Assembly (NCBI RefSeq): GCF_017163935.1
Contig: NZ_JABVZR010000002.1
Span: 496,001 to 560,000 of the forward strand
Source of the DNA: Novosphingobium terrae
GTDB taxonomy: Bacteria > Pseudomonadota > Alphaproteobacteria > Sphingomonadales > Sphingomonadaceae
DNA: 64,000 nucleotides
Reading direction: 5' to 3'
The notes under the pieces are model-generated. The model was not told where the DNA came from, made no database searches, and worked only from the letters and a program-made list of their open reading frames with translations. Shown piece after piece: positions 18,250-26,586 of this stretch (positions within the stretch are counted from its first letter, which is position 1; each line of letters begins with the position of its first letter). A program made the translations under genes and the position numbers.

Positions 18250-20981
18250 TGCCCTTCTTGCGCAACCTGCCGCTACTGGCCCTGCTGGTCACGCTTGCCC
18301 CGATGGTTCATGCCGATGAGGACGCGCCCAAGCCTGCCGCCAAGGTCTATCCGCCCATCGCGACGCGCGTGATCCATGCAGGCGGCTTCACACTGGCACT
18401 GCGCAGCGATACGCAGACGCTGGCGCGGCTCTCCCCGGATGGCGAGGCCGGTTTCGATTTCGTCCCTGGCGGGCGTGAGGCCGAGCGCGCGGGCGATGGC
18501 TTCAACCATATCGGCGACCTTCATCTGCGGCTGAGGCAGGAAGGCGGCCCATGGCAGGATTTCGCCAGCCAGCATCAGCGCAAACCGATCACCCCGCTGC
18601 CCACGCGCGCAGGCGAACTGGCCGCCGCCGATATCTCCGCCACGCTGGGCGCGGGCCTGCCGCTGAAGGTGGAGCGCCGCTGGGCGGTTGAGAAAGGCAC
18701 GCTGGCCCTGCGCTTCACGCTCACCAACACCGGCAAGGCGCCGGTGGAGATCGGCGCGCTGGGCATGCCCATGGTGTTCGACAACATCATCCTCGACCGC
18801 GATCTGGATCAGGCGCACAGCCAGGCCAGTTTCGTCGATCCCTATATCGGGCGCGATGCGGGCTATCTGCAGGTCACGCGGCTGAACGGTGCGGGCCCTG
18901 CTCTGGTGGTCATGCCCGAGAAGGGCACCCCGCTGGAGGCCTACAAGCCGCTGATGCAGGAAGGACGCCACAGCGGCGAGGATATCTTCACCGAAAAGAG
19001 CCCACGCACACAGGTCAGCGAGGGCTTCTATGACTGGACCGTCGCCAGCAAAGGCTTTGCCGAAAAGGAATGGACCAAGGCGGGCGAGCAGTGGAACGTG
19101 CCCACCAGCATCACGCTGAGCCCCGGCCAGAGCCGCAGCTTCGGCCTACGTTTCGCGCTCTCGCCCTCCATCCGCGGCATTGAGGGCACGCTGGCCGCGC
19201 ATGGCCGCCCGGTGGCCGTTGGCATCCCCGGCTATGTGCTGCCCACCGACCAGACCGCCAGCCTGTTCCTGAAATCGCCCAGCCCGGTCAGGAGCTTCGC
19301 CGCCAGCCCGGCAGGCGCCCTGACCGTCACACCCGATGGCACCGGCAAAGGCTGGGCCCGCTATGCCATGCGCGCGCAGGGTTGGGGGCCAGCGCGCCTG
19401 TCGGTCACCTATGCCGATGGGCAGGTGCAGACGATCAGCTATGACATCACCAAGCCTCTGGATCAGGTAGCCGCCGATCTGGGCCATTTCGCCACCACCA
19501 GCCAGTGGTTCGAGGGCAAGGGCGATCCCTTCCACCGCTCCCCCGCGATCCTGACCTATGACCGCGAGGAAAACCATCTCCTCACGCAAGACAGCCGCGT
19601 CTGGGTGGCGGGGATGAGCGATGAGGGCGGCGCGGGCAGCTGGGTGGCCGCCATGGTCAAGCAGCTCGACAATCCGAACCCGGAGGAAGTGGCCAAGCTG
19701 GAGCGGCTGGTCAATGAAACCGTGCTGGGCCATCTGCAGGTGGCAGAAGGCGAGCATGCCGGCGCCGTGCGCAAGAGCCTGTTCTATTACGACCCCAAGG
19801 ACTTCCCCGATTATTACGATCCGAAGATCGACTGGCGCAGCTGGACCTCATGGTCGAAGAAGGATTCCGAGGACATCGGGCGCTCCTACAACTATCCCCA
19901 TGTGGCGATCGGGCACTGGGTGCTTTACCGTCTGGCGCGCAACAACAGCGGGCTGGTCAAACAGCATGACTGGCGTTTCTACCTCGATCGGGCCTACCGC
20001 ACCGCCACCGCCATGATGCGCGACGCGCCTTATTACGCGCAATTCGGCCAGATGGAGGGCGATGTCTTCCTCGATATCCTGAAAGACCTGAAGCGCGAGG
20101 GCATGACCACCGAGGCGACCGAGATGGAACGCCTGATGAAGGAACGCGCCGACCATTGGCGCAGCCTGAAATATCCCTTCGGCAGCGAGATGGCGTGGGA
20201 TTCCACGGGCCAGCCCGAAGTCTACGCCTGGATGCGCTACTTCGGCTATGACAAGCAGGCGGAGGAAACCAGCGAGGTGATCCTCGGCTATGATCCCGCC
20301 ATCCCCAGCTGGGGCTATAACGGCAATGCGCGGCGCTATTGGGACTTCCTCTATGGCGGCAAGGTCTCGCGCATCGAGCGGCAGATCCATCATTACGGCT
20401 CGGCGCTCAATGCCGTGCCGCTGTTTGACGCCTATCGGCGCCACCCGGGCGATCTGCATCTGCTGCGCGTGGCCTATGGCGGCATGATGGGCGGCATCAC
20501 CAACATCGACCAGCAGGGCTTCGGCTCGGCGGCCTTCCACAGCTGGCCCGACATGATGCGCTGGGATGCGCTGACGGGCGACTATGGCATGGGCTTTTAC
20601 GGCCATGCCATCGCGGCGGGCACCTATCTGGTGAAGGACCCGACCTTCGGCTGGCTGTCCTTCGGCGGCGATCTGAAGCGAGAGGATGGCGCCGTCACCA
20701 TCACCCCCAAAGATGGTGCGCGCAGACGCCTGTTTATCGCCCCCGCCGGCCTGTGGATCACGCTGGAGGCCGGGCGCATCGCCAGCGCCCGCTATACGCC
20801 CGCCGATGGTGCGATCACCCTCACCCTCGACCCGGTGACGCCGGAGGACAAGGCTGCCCGGGTGTTCATCGAGAGCACCGCGCCGGGGGCCGCGCCTTAC
20901 ACCGCCCCCGGCCAGTTGGAGCGGGGCGGCTACACCGTGGCGCTGGGCGCAGCACCGACCGTGCTGCATCTCACCAGATAA
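18246..20981 (+). CDS. large secreted protein, DUF5695-like, possible novel glycosidase
   Basis: A 911-residue exported protein with signal peptide MMPFLRNLPLLALLVTLAPM and mature start near HADED. Roughly residues 30-450 look beta-rich and are followed by a helical region (about 460-800) with repeated aromatic and acidic stretches such as FYYDPKDFPDYYDPKIDW and GYNGNARRYWDF, as in (alpha/alpha)6 barrel carbohydrate enzymes. A short beta domain ends the protein. I think it belongs near the DUF5695 group, but that is from memory of the pattern, not a search. Its ATG overlaps the stop of the S9 peptidase gene (ATGA), so the two are translationally coupled. No catalytic residues can be assigned with confidence. 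Confidence 0.6.
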   Translation: MMPFLRNLPLLALLVTLAPMVHADEDAPKPAAKVYPPIATRVIHAGGFTLALRSDTQTLARLSPDGEAGFDFVPGGREAERAGDGFNHIGDLHLRLRQEGGPWQDFASQHQRKPITPLPTRAGELAAADISATLGAGLPLKVERRWAVEKGTLALRFTLTNTGKAPVEIGALGMPMVFDNIILDRDLDQAHSQASFVDPYIGRDAGYLQVTRLNGAGPALVVMPEKGTPLEAYKPLMQEGRHSGEDIFTEKSPRTQVSEGFYDWTVASKGFAEKEWTKAGEQWNVPTSITLSPGQSRSFGLRFALSPSIRGIEGTLAAHGRPVAVGIPGYVLPTDQTASLFLKSPSPVRSFAASPAGALTVTPDGTGKGWARYAMRAQGWGPARLSVTYADGQVQTISYDITKPLDQVAADLGHFATTSQWFEGKGDPFHRSPAILTYDREENHLLTQDSRVWVAGMSDEGGAGSWVAAMVKQLDNPNPEEVAKLERLVNETVLGHLQVAEGEHAGAVRKSLFYYDPKDFPDYYDPKIDWRSWTSWSKKDSEDIGRSYNYPHVAIGHWVLYRLARNNSGLVKQHDWRFYLDRAYRTATAMMRDAPYYAQFGQMEGDVFLDILKDLKREGMTTEATEMERLMKERADHWRSLKYPFGSEMAWDSTGQPEVYAWMRYFGYDKQAEETSEVILGYDPAIPSWGYNGNARRYWDFLYGGKVSRIERQIHHYGSALNAVPLFDAYRRHPGDLHLLRVAYGGMMGGITNIDQQGFGSAAFHSWPDMMRWDALTGDYGMGFYGHAIAAGTYLVKDPTFGWLSFGGDLKREDGAVTITPKDGARRRLFIAPAGLWITLEAGRIASARYTPADGAITLTLDPVTPEDKAARVFIESTAPGAAPYTAPGQLERGGYTVALGAAPTVLHLTR

Positions 20982-21068
20982 GTTCGCCTGATACGTTGAC
21001 CGGGGCCCTGAAACAGGAAAGATATTAAGCTATTCGGGGCCCCCGCCCCAACCGGGAATGGATGCACA

Positions 21069-22895
21069 ATGAACCGTCGAGACATGATGCAATCGGGCGC
21101 CGCCGCTTCGGCGCTGGCCATGCTGACCCGCCTGGGCACCGCCCGCGCCCAGACCGTCACCACCAGCGCGGAAGACCAGCGGCTGGCTGCCCTCTTCGAT
21201 GCCATGATGAAGCAGGCGCTCGACCGCTCGCCCGAGACGGTCACCACGCTGGGGCTGGACAAGGGCCCAAGGCTGGCGGCCAAGAGCAAGTTGGATGACC
21301 GCTCGCTGGCCGCCTGGCAAAGCGACAAGAAGCAGACCGCCGCATGGCTGGCCGCGCTGCACCGCATCGATGTGGCCAAGCTGACCGGGCTCAACCGCTG
21401 GAACCACGCCAGCGTGCTGTTCTCCACGCAGGTACAGGACGATATCTATCGCAATTTCGCCACCGTCGGCACGCCCTATGCCGTCACCCAGCTGACCGGC
21501 TGCTACCAGCAGGTGCCCGACTTCCTCGACAGCCAGCACACCATCGAGACTGCCGAGGACGCCAAGGCCTATCTGGCGCGACTGGATGGTTTTGCCACCG
21601 CGCTCGATCAGGAAAGCGAGCAGGTGCGCCATGACGTGGCGCTGGGGGTGATCCCGCCCGATTTCATTCTGGTCAAGGCGCTGATCCAGCTCAAGGTGCT
21701 GCATGATGCTCCGGCCGATCAGGCCAATCTGGTGCAGTCGCTGGTGCGGCGCACGGCGGCCAAGGGCATCGCCGGGGATTGGCAGGCCCGCGCCGGAACC
21801 ATTTACACCAGCCGCGTGCAGCCCGCGCTGGGCCGCCAGATCGCTCTGCTGGAAAGCCTGCAACCCAAGGCCGTCCATACGGCAGGCGTGGCGCGTCTGC
21901 CCAAGGGTGCGGAAATCTACCGCACCATGCTGCTCTCCTACACCACCAGCACCATGGGCCCCGAAGAAATCCACCGCACCGGGCTGGAGCTGATCGAGAA
22001 GCAGAGCGCCCAGATCGACGCCATCCTGTCGGCTCAGGGCCTGTCGCAGGGCAGCGTCGGCCAGCGGCTGCGCAAGCTCTATGACGATCCGCAGTACCGC
22101 TATCCCAACACCGATCCGGGCAAGGAAGCGCTGATCGCCGACCTCAACAAGCTGGTCGTCAAGATGCAGGCCCGCCTGCCCGAATGGTTCGGCACCCTGC
22201 CCAAGACGCCGCTGACCATCCGCCGCGTGCCCAAGGCCACCGAGGCCGGCGCCCCGGGCGGCTATTACCAGAGCGGCTCGCTCGATGGCACGCGCCCCGG
22301 CGCCTATTACATCAACCTGCGCGATACCTCCGAAGTGCCGCGCTGGACCCTGCCCACGCTGACCTATCACGAGGGCATCCCCGGCCACCATCTGCAAGGC
22401 ACGCTGGCGCTGGAAGCGGGCCTGCCCGACATCCGCAAGGTGCAGTTCTTCTCCGGCTATGGCGAAGGCTGGGCGCTTTATGCCGAGGAGCTGGCTGTCG
22501 AGATGGGCGCCTATGCCGACGACCCGCTGGGCCATGTCGGCCAGCTGCATGATGCCATGTTCCGCGCGGTGCGTCTGGTGGTGGACAGCGGCATGCACGC
22601 CATGGGTTGGAGCCGCGAGAAGGCCATCGCTTTCTTCACCGACACCATCGGCGATCCGGAGACCATGGCCACCACCGAGGTCGAGCGTTACTGCATCTGG
22701 CCGGGTCAGGCCTGCAGCTATATGCTGGGCAAGCTGGACTGGCTGCGCCTGCGCGAGAAGGCGAAGACCGCGCTTGGCGCCCGCTTTGACATCCGCAAGT
22801 TCCATGATGCGGGTCTGTTGCCCGGCGCCATGCCGCTGACCGTGCTGGATCAATGCATCGATGCCTATATCGCAGAGGAAAGCGGCAAGCGCTGA
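21069..22895 (+). CDS. DUF885 family metallopeptidase-like protein (copy 2)
   Basis: A 608-residue exported protein. The N-terminus MNRRDMMQSGAAASALAML has a twin-arginine pair and looks like a Tat signal, unlike copy 1, which has a Sec-type signal. The family motif HEGIPGHH lies near residue 434, followed by GYGEGWALYAEELAVEMG and later VERYCIWPGQACSYMLG, all shared with the protein at 2688. It is the last gene of the S9 peptidase operon, 87 bases after its neighbour, and is followed by a strong terminator. Peptidase function is inferred from the HExxxGH motif and from linkage to another peptidase and a peptide transporter in the same regulon. Confidence 0.85.
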   Translation: MNRRDMMQSGAAASALAMLTRLGTARAQTVTTSAEDQRLAALFDAMMKQALDRSPETVTTLGLDKGPRLAAKSKLDDRSLAAWQSDKKQTAAWLAALHRIDVAKLTGLNRWNHASVLFSTQVQDDIYRNFATVGTPYAVTQLTGCYQQVPDFLDSQHTIETAEDAKAYLARLDGFATALDQESEQVRHDVALGVIPPDFILVKALIQLKVLHDAPADQANLVQSLVRRTAAKGIAGDWQARAGTIYTSRVQPALGRQIALLESLQPKAVHTAGVARLPKGAEIYRTMLLSYTTSTMGPEEIHRTGLELIEKQSAQIDAILSAQGLSQGSVGQRLRKLYDDPQYRYPNTDPGKEALIADLNKLVVKMQARLPEWFGTLPKTPLTIRRVPKATEAGAPGGYYQSGSLDGTRPGAYYINLRDTSEVPRWTLPTLTYHEGIPGHHLQGTLALEAGLPDIRKVQFFSGYGEGWALYAEELAVEMGAYADDPLGHVGQLHDAMFRAVRLVVDSGMHAMGWSREKAIAFFTDTIGDPETMATTEVERYCIWPGQACSYMLGKLDWLRLREKAKTALGARFDIRKFHDAGLLPGAMPLTVLDQCIDAYIAEESGKR

Positions 22896-22951
22896 ACGCG
22901 CGCTCCGCGCAGGTTGAGGCCTGTGCGGAGCCGATCTGTCCTGTTTGAATG

Positions 22952-22985
22952 GAAAAGCCGGGCCCAAAGCCCGGCTTTTCTTTTT
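22952..22985 (+). terminator. rho-independent terminator after the S9/DUF885 operon
   Basis: A perfect 12-bp stem GAAAAGCCGGGC (22952-22963) and GCCCGGCTTTTC (22969-22980) with loop CCAAA, followed by TTTTT. The A-run on the left side means it can also terminate transcription of the convergent TonB receptor gene ending at 23046. Confidence 0.92.
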
Positions 22986-23045
22986 GGCATCGAGGCTTGA
23001 GTATAACCCTCCCCGAGACAGACGCCCGGGGAGGAGAAAGGCCGG

Positions 23046-26030
23046 TCAGAAGGCCAGCGTCGCCCCAAGGAACAGCGTGCGACCCAGCGGGTCATAAACA
23101 CCCGGATAGGTGTTGCCATTGCCGAAGGCGCTCAGGATGCCTGCCGCGATGGCGGGAGGATCGCGGTCGAACAGATTGTTCACCCCGGCCCGCAGATTGA
23201 CCGCCTTGGCGATCTTCAGCGTGGCCGATAGATCGAAATAGTCATAGGCCGGGATCTTCGCATTGATGATGCTGGTGCCATTGGCGCTCAGCGCTTCGTT
23301 CGAGGACAGGCTCGACAGGGTGGTGCCCGCATAATGGCGCCATGACAGCGACACCGAACCGCTATCACGCGGCGCCGTCCAGGTGAAGCGCGCCACATGG
23401 CGCCAGCTCGGGTTGGGCTGGCCGCAGGAATAGCCGTAATAGCCCTTGCAGTCATAGCTGCCCAGACCCGGCAAAGGCTGCGCTTCCTGGCTGAGCAGCA
23501 AGGTGCCCATGCCATTGACGTTCAGCTTGCCGAAGCGTCCCAGAGCGCGCGTGTAATCGGCGTTGAAGTCGATGCCGTCGGTCTTGAGATAGCCCGTGTT
23601 AAGCGTGGTGGCGATCAGATAGCCGCCCGCCGCATTGCTGCCGAAGATCGCCCCCGACCGCGGATCGCGATGGAACAGGCCGCAATAGAAGGGGTCGCCG
23701 GTGCTGATGCATTGCGAGGCGATCAGCGAAGGATCGAAGGAGGAAATATAGTCCTTCACCTTGATGTGGTAATAATCGATGGAGAAGGAGAAATTGCGGA
23801 TCTGGCGCGGGGTCAGCACCATGCCCAGAGTCACCGTATCGGCGGTTTCGGGCTTGAGCGCGGGATTGCCGCCGCCCAAGGATGAACAGGTGTCCGAAGG
23901 GCACTGGATGATCGTGCCATACTGGGCCTGCGTCACACCGGTACGGGCGCATTGGGCCGCCGTGGCAGCCGGTGATGAGCCCGCGCAAGGATCGTCCAGC
24001 GCCACATTGCCCACCTGACGCGCGGCGAACAATTCGCCGATGTTGGGCGCGCGAATGGCCCGGTTGTAGCTGGCGCGCAGGCGCAGATCATTCACCGGCG
24101 CCCAGGCCAGCTCGCCCTTGTAGGTCCAGGCCTGATAGGCCGTCTGAGTCCCCGTGGAGGGCTGGTTGTTGGCATAGGAGGAATAGCGCAGGCCGCCATT
24201 GATGGTCAGCGTCTTGGCGAAGGGCTTGTCCTGCAGGATCGGCACCTCGATCTCGCCAAAGCCTTCCCAGACGGCGATCTGGCCATCGGAATTGCTGGTG
24301 CCGTTCTGGATGGCCACCTCATCGCCCTGAAACAGCAGCGTTTCCTTGCGATGCTCCATGCCCAGCACCAGCGCCACGCCATGGTTGGCCCAGGGGCTGG
24401 TGATGCCGAAGGTGCCCAGATCGCCGTTGATGGCGGCATTGACCACGCTCAGGCTGTTGCGGCTCCAGGTGTTGCTGGGACTGAAGAGATATTGCGCCTG
24501 CTGCGAGGTGATGCCGTCAGCCTTGAAGATGTCGATCGGCACGCAGGCCGGATCGGTGCCGTCCACCACCGACTGGCAGGTAACCGTACCATTCACATTG
24601 ACTGCATCGAGGGCACGCTGGGCCTTCACATTGTCGACGTTGTTGAGATAGGTTTCGTGATAGCGCACCAGCGAATACATGTAATTGACGTCATAGCTGA
24701 AGCCATGACCAATATCGCCGCGAAAACCGATGTTGTAGCGATAGTCCTGATGGTTGAGATCATCGCGCCGCGAGAAATCATTGTTGAGGCGATAACCGAT
24801 CAGCGTATCCTTGCTGGCCGACGTGCCTGCATCCGAACCGCACAGCATCTGCGCCTGCGAAGCGCTCATCAAGGGATTGTTGCAGGGAATCGAGAAGGTC
24901 GATCCCAGGAACAGTGCCGACGGCGCCACCTGAGAGAAGGTGTGATCCTTCATGAACATGAAGCTGCCATAGGCGGTCAAGGCATCGGACGCCTTGAATT
25001 CAAGGAAGGTGCCGGCGGTGTAGCGCGTATCCTGCCGCTGGATATAGCTGGTGGGCGCGTAATTATAGGAATAGGAGCTGTTGTAAGGCACCCATGTCTT
25101 CGAACCATCCCTGGCATTGGTCAGATAGCCCACATTGGCGCTGGGGCCTTCAAGCGGCGCGAAGGTGCCATAGGTGGTGTTCGACGAACCGTCGCATGAC
25201 AGGCCCGTGCCCGCGCTGTCGAGCTGACTGAGCGCGCAGGCCGAATAATCGCGCGTGGATTGCAGCACCGGCGCGGTATGCCGATAGCCGCCATAGATCG
25301 TGATATGACCGCGCCCATCGGCAAAGCTGCGGCCATAGGCACCGTTCACATCCTCCTTGCCGCCATCGGCAACCGAGAGGGGCGCGGTGGCAAAACCGCG
25401 CTGTTCCTGCAGGCCGCGCAGATAGGTGTTGCCATTGTTGTGCTGGGCAAAGCCGCCCTGCGCGTCGAAGCGGAAGCCCTCAAGCTTGTCACGCAGAATG
25501 AAATTGACCACGCCCGAGATGGCATCCGAACCATAGACCGCCGAAGCGCCGCCGGTCACCACATCGATCCGCTCGATCAGCGAGGACGGCACGAAATTGA
25601 TGTCCATGGCCTGCGTGGGCAGCATGCGCTGGCCGTTCATCAGCACCAGCACACGGCCCGACCCGAGATTGCGAAGATTGACGTTGGAGGTGCCATCCGA
25701 GCCGTTCGAGACGTTCTCATTGGCGTCGGCAGTGAATTGCGGCATCCGGTTCAGCACCGCTTCGGCGTTGGTGGCGCCCTGATACTGGATTTCCTGCGCG
25801 CTTACGGTGCTCAGCGGGCTGTTGCTGGTGAGATCATGGCGCTTGATGCGCGTGCCGGTCACGACGATCTCGCCGCCGTCCTCATGCGAGGCCGATACCG
25901 CCCCGCCGGATGATGGAGCGACGAGCGGAGCGTCGTTGCCCTCAGCGGCATGAGCGTTGGCTGAGAACAGGCCGATGGCCAGAGCGCCGATCGCCGCCCT
26001 CCCCAGCAGGTTGCACATGGTGGATGTCAT
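23046..26030 (-). CDS. TonB-dependent outer-membrane receptor (second in the regulon)
   Basis: A 994-residue outer-membrane receptor. The signal peptide ends near residue 28 (SANAHA). EIVVTGTRIKRHDL near residue 54 is a TonB-box-like start of the plug, which continues with NLRNLGSGRVLVLMNGQR and SSLIERIDVVTGGASAVYGSDA. The barrel ends in LFLGATLAF. The plug type is the one often found in Xanthomonas and sphingomonad receptors linked to peptide or polymer use, and differs from the receptor at 8837. The ATG at 26030 follows GAGGGG, and GTATAC lies 64 bases upstream. With two different receptors in one regulon, one may take glycan-rich fragments and the other peptides; this is inference. Confidence 0.9.
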   Translation of the reverse strand: MTSTMCNLLGRAAIGALAIGLFSANAHAAEGNDAPLVAPSSGGAVSASHEDGGEIVVTGTRIKRHDLTSNSPLSTVSAQEIQYQGATNAEAVLNRMPQFTADANENVSNGSDGTSNVNLRNLGSGRVLVLMNGQRMLPTQAMDINFVPSSLIERIDVVTGGASAVYGSDAISGVVNFILRDKLEGFRFDAQGGFAQHNNGNTYLRGLQEQRGFATAPLSVADGGKEDVNGAYGRSFADGRGHITIYGGYRHTAPVLQSTRDYSACALSQLDSAGTGLSCDGSSNTTYGTFAPLEGPSANVGYLTNARDGSKTWVPYNSSYSYNYAPTSYIQRQDTRYTAGTFLEFKASDALTAYGSFMFMKDHTFSQVAPSALFLGSTFSIPCNNPLMSASQAQMLCGSDAGTSASKDTLIGYRLNNDFSRRDDLNHQDYRYNIGFRGDIGHGFSYDVNYMYSLVRYHETYLNNVDNVKAQRALDAVNVNGTVTCQSVVDGTDPACVPIDIFKADGITSQQAQYLFSPSNTWSRNSLSVVNAAINGDLGTFGITSPWANHGVALVLGMEHRKETLLFQGDEVAIQNGTSNSDGQIAVWEGFGEIEVPILQDKPFAKTLTINGGLRYSSYANNQPSTGTQTAYQAWTYKGELAWAPVNDLRLRASYNRAIRAPNIGELFAARQVGNVALDDPCAGSSPAATAAQCARTGVTQAQYGTIIQCPSDTCSSLGGGNPALKPETADTVTLGMVLTPRQIRNFSFSIDYYHIKVKDYISSFDPSLIASQCISTGDPFYCGLFHRDPRSGAIFGSNAAGGYLIATTLNTGYLKTDGIDFNADYTRALGRFGKLNVNGMGTLLLSQEAQPLPGLGSYDCKGYYGYSCGQPNPSWRHVARFTWTAPRDSGSVSLSWRHYAGTTLSSLSSNEALSANGTSIINAKIPAYDYFDLSATLKIAKAVNLRAGVNNLFDRDPPAIAAGILSAFGNGNTYPGVYDPLGRTLFLGATLAF

Positions 26031-26086
26031 ACTTGCCCCTCATTTGTTGTCCTGAGCGCAGTTCAGCACGAATGAGGCAGAAGGTC

Positions 26087-26107
26087 AAATATCGTATACT
26101 GTATTTT
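26087..26107. promoter_or_regulatory. GTATAC-core operator upstream of TonB receptor 2
   Basis: The core match is ATATCGTATACTGTATTTTT (26089-26108 region), with GTATAC at 26094-26099, 64 bases before the start at 26030. Sequence and spacing are nearly the same as at 11635 before the first receptor. A looser variant, ATAGTATATGG, occurs at 26357-26367. Confidence 0.7.
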
Positions 26108-26586
26108 TATGGCATCATGGACATCAAAGCGCCGACTGGTTGAGAAGGCTTCCGGCATCTGGGGAGCAGGGGGCCGACTTCGCGCAGCCCCGACAACATT
26201 CATATTCAGCTTGATAAAGTGCGTTATGATATAAAATCCAACCCATCATCCACGCCTTGGAAGGCATGATGGGTGCCCGCATTCATCAGTATAATTTTAT
26301 CCAGCAATCAATCGAAGAAGCCCACCTTCAGCTGGATGACTCATAGCATATGAATAATAGTATATGGATCTGAAAGGCCGAGACCATCGATGGCAAACAT
26401 CATCTCGGTGAAGCCACCGCCAGCACAACCGTCCATGGTAGCGAGCAAGGATCGCGCAGTGTCACCTGACCGGCATTGCGGCCAGCACCCTCGGGCATAA
26501 ACCAAACGCATGAGCAAGTGCGCGCTCAACCCCGAAGCACTTGCTCACCCCCAACCGGGCCAGCCCGCATCGTCAGAAAAGCGACT
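26105..26586. other. 482-base gap, AT-rich, with two hairpins and no convincing gene
   Basis: This stretch separates the glycoprotein regulon from the ECF-sigma block. Its left half (26100-26370) is visibly richer in A and T than its surroundings. It contains a stem ACCCATCAT (26241-26249) with ATGATGGGT (26266-26274), which has an inner stem GCCTT/AAGGC, and a second hairpin at 26511-26547. A 62-codon minus-strand frame (26341-26529) has no recognisable product and no clear ribosome site. I see no gene here that I would defend; it may hold decayed sequence. Confidence 0.5.
26511..26547 (-). terminator. hairpin downstream of the HD-domain gene
   Basis: A perfect 11-bp stem TGAGCAAGTGC (26511-26521) with GCACTTGCTCA (26537-26547) and a 15-base loop, 40 bases past the stop of the minus-strand gene at 26587. 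On the minus strand it is followed by the moderately T-rich GCGTTTGGTTTATG. It is a plausible end for the sigma/FecR/receptor/HD transcript. Confidence 0.5.

Noticed and set aside
26341..26529. 62-codon minus-strand frame in the AT-rich gap
   Set aside because: There is no ribosome site and no recognisable family, and it overlaps a terminator-like hairpin; it is not reported as a gene.
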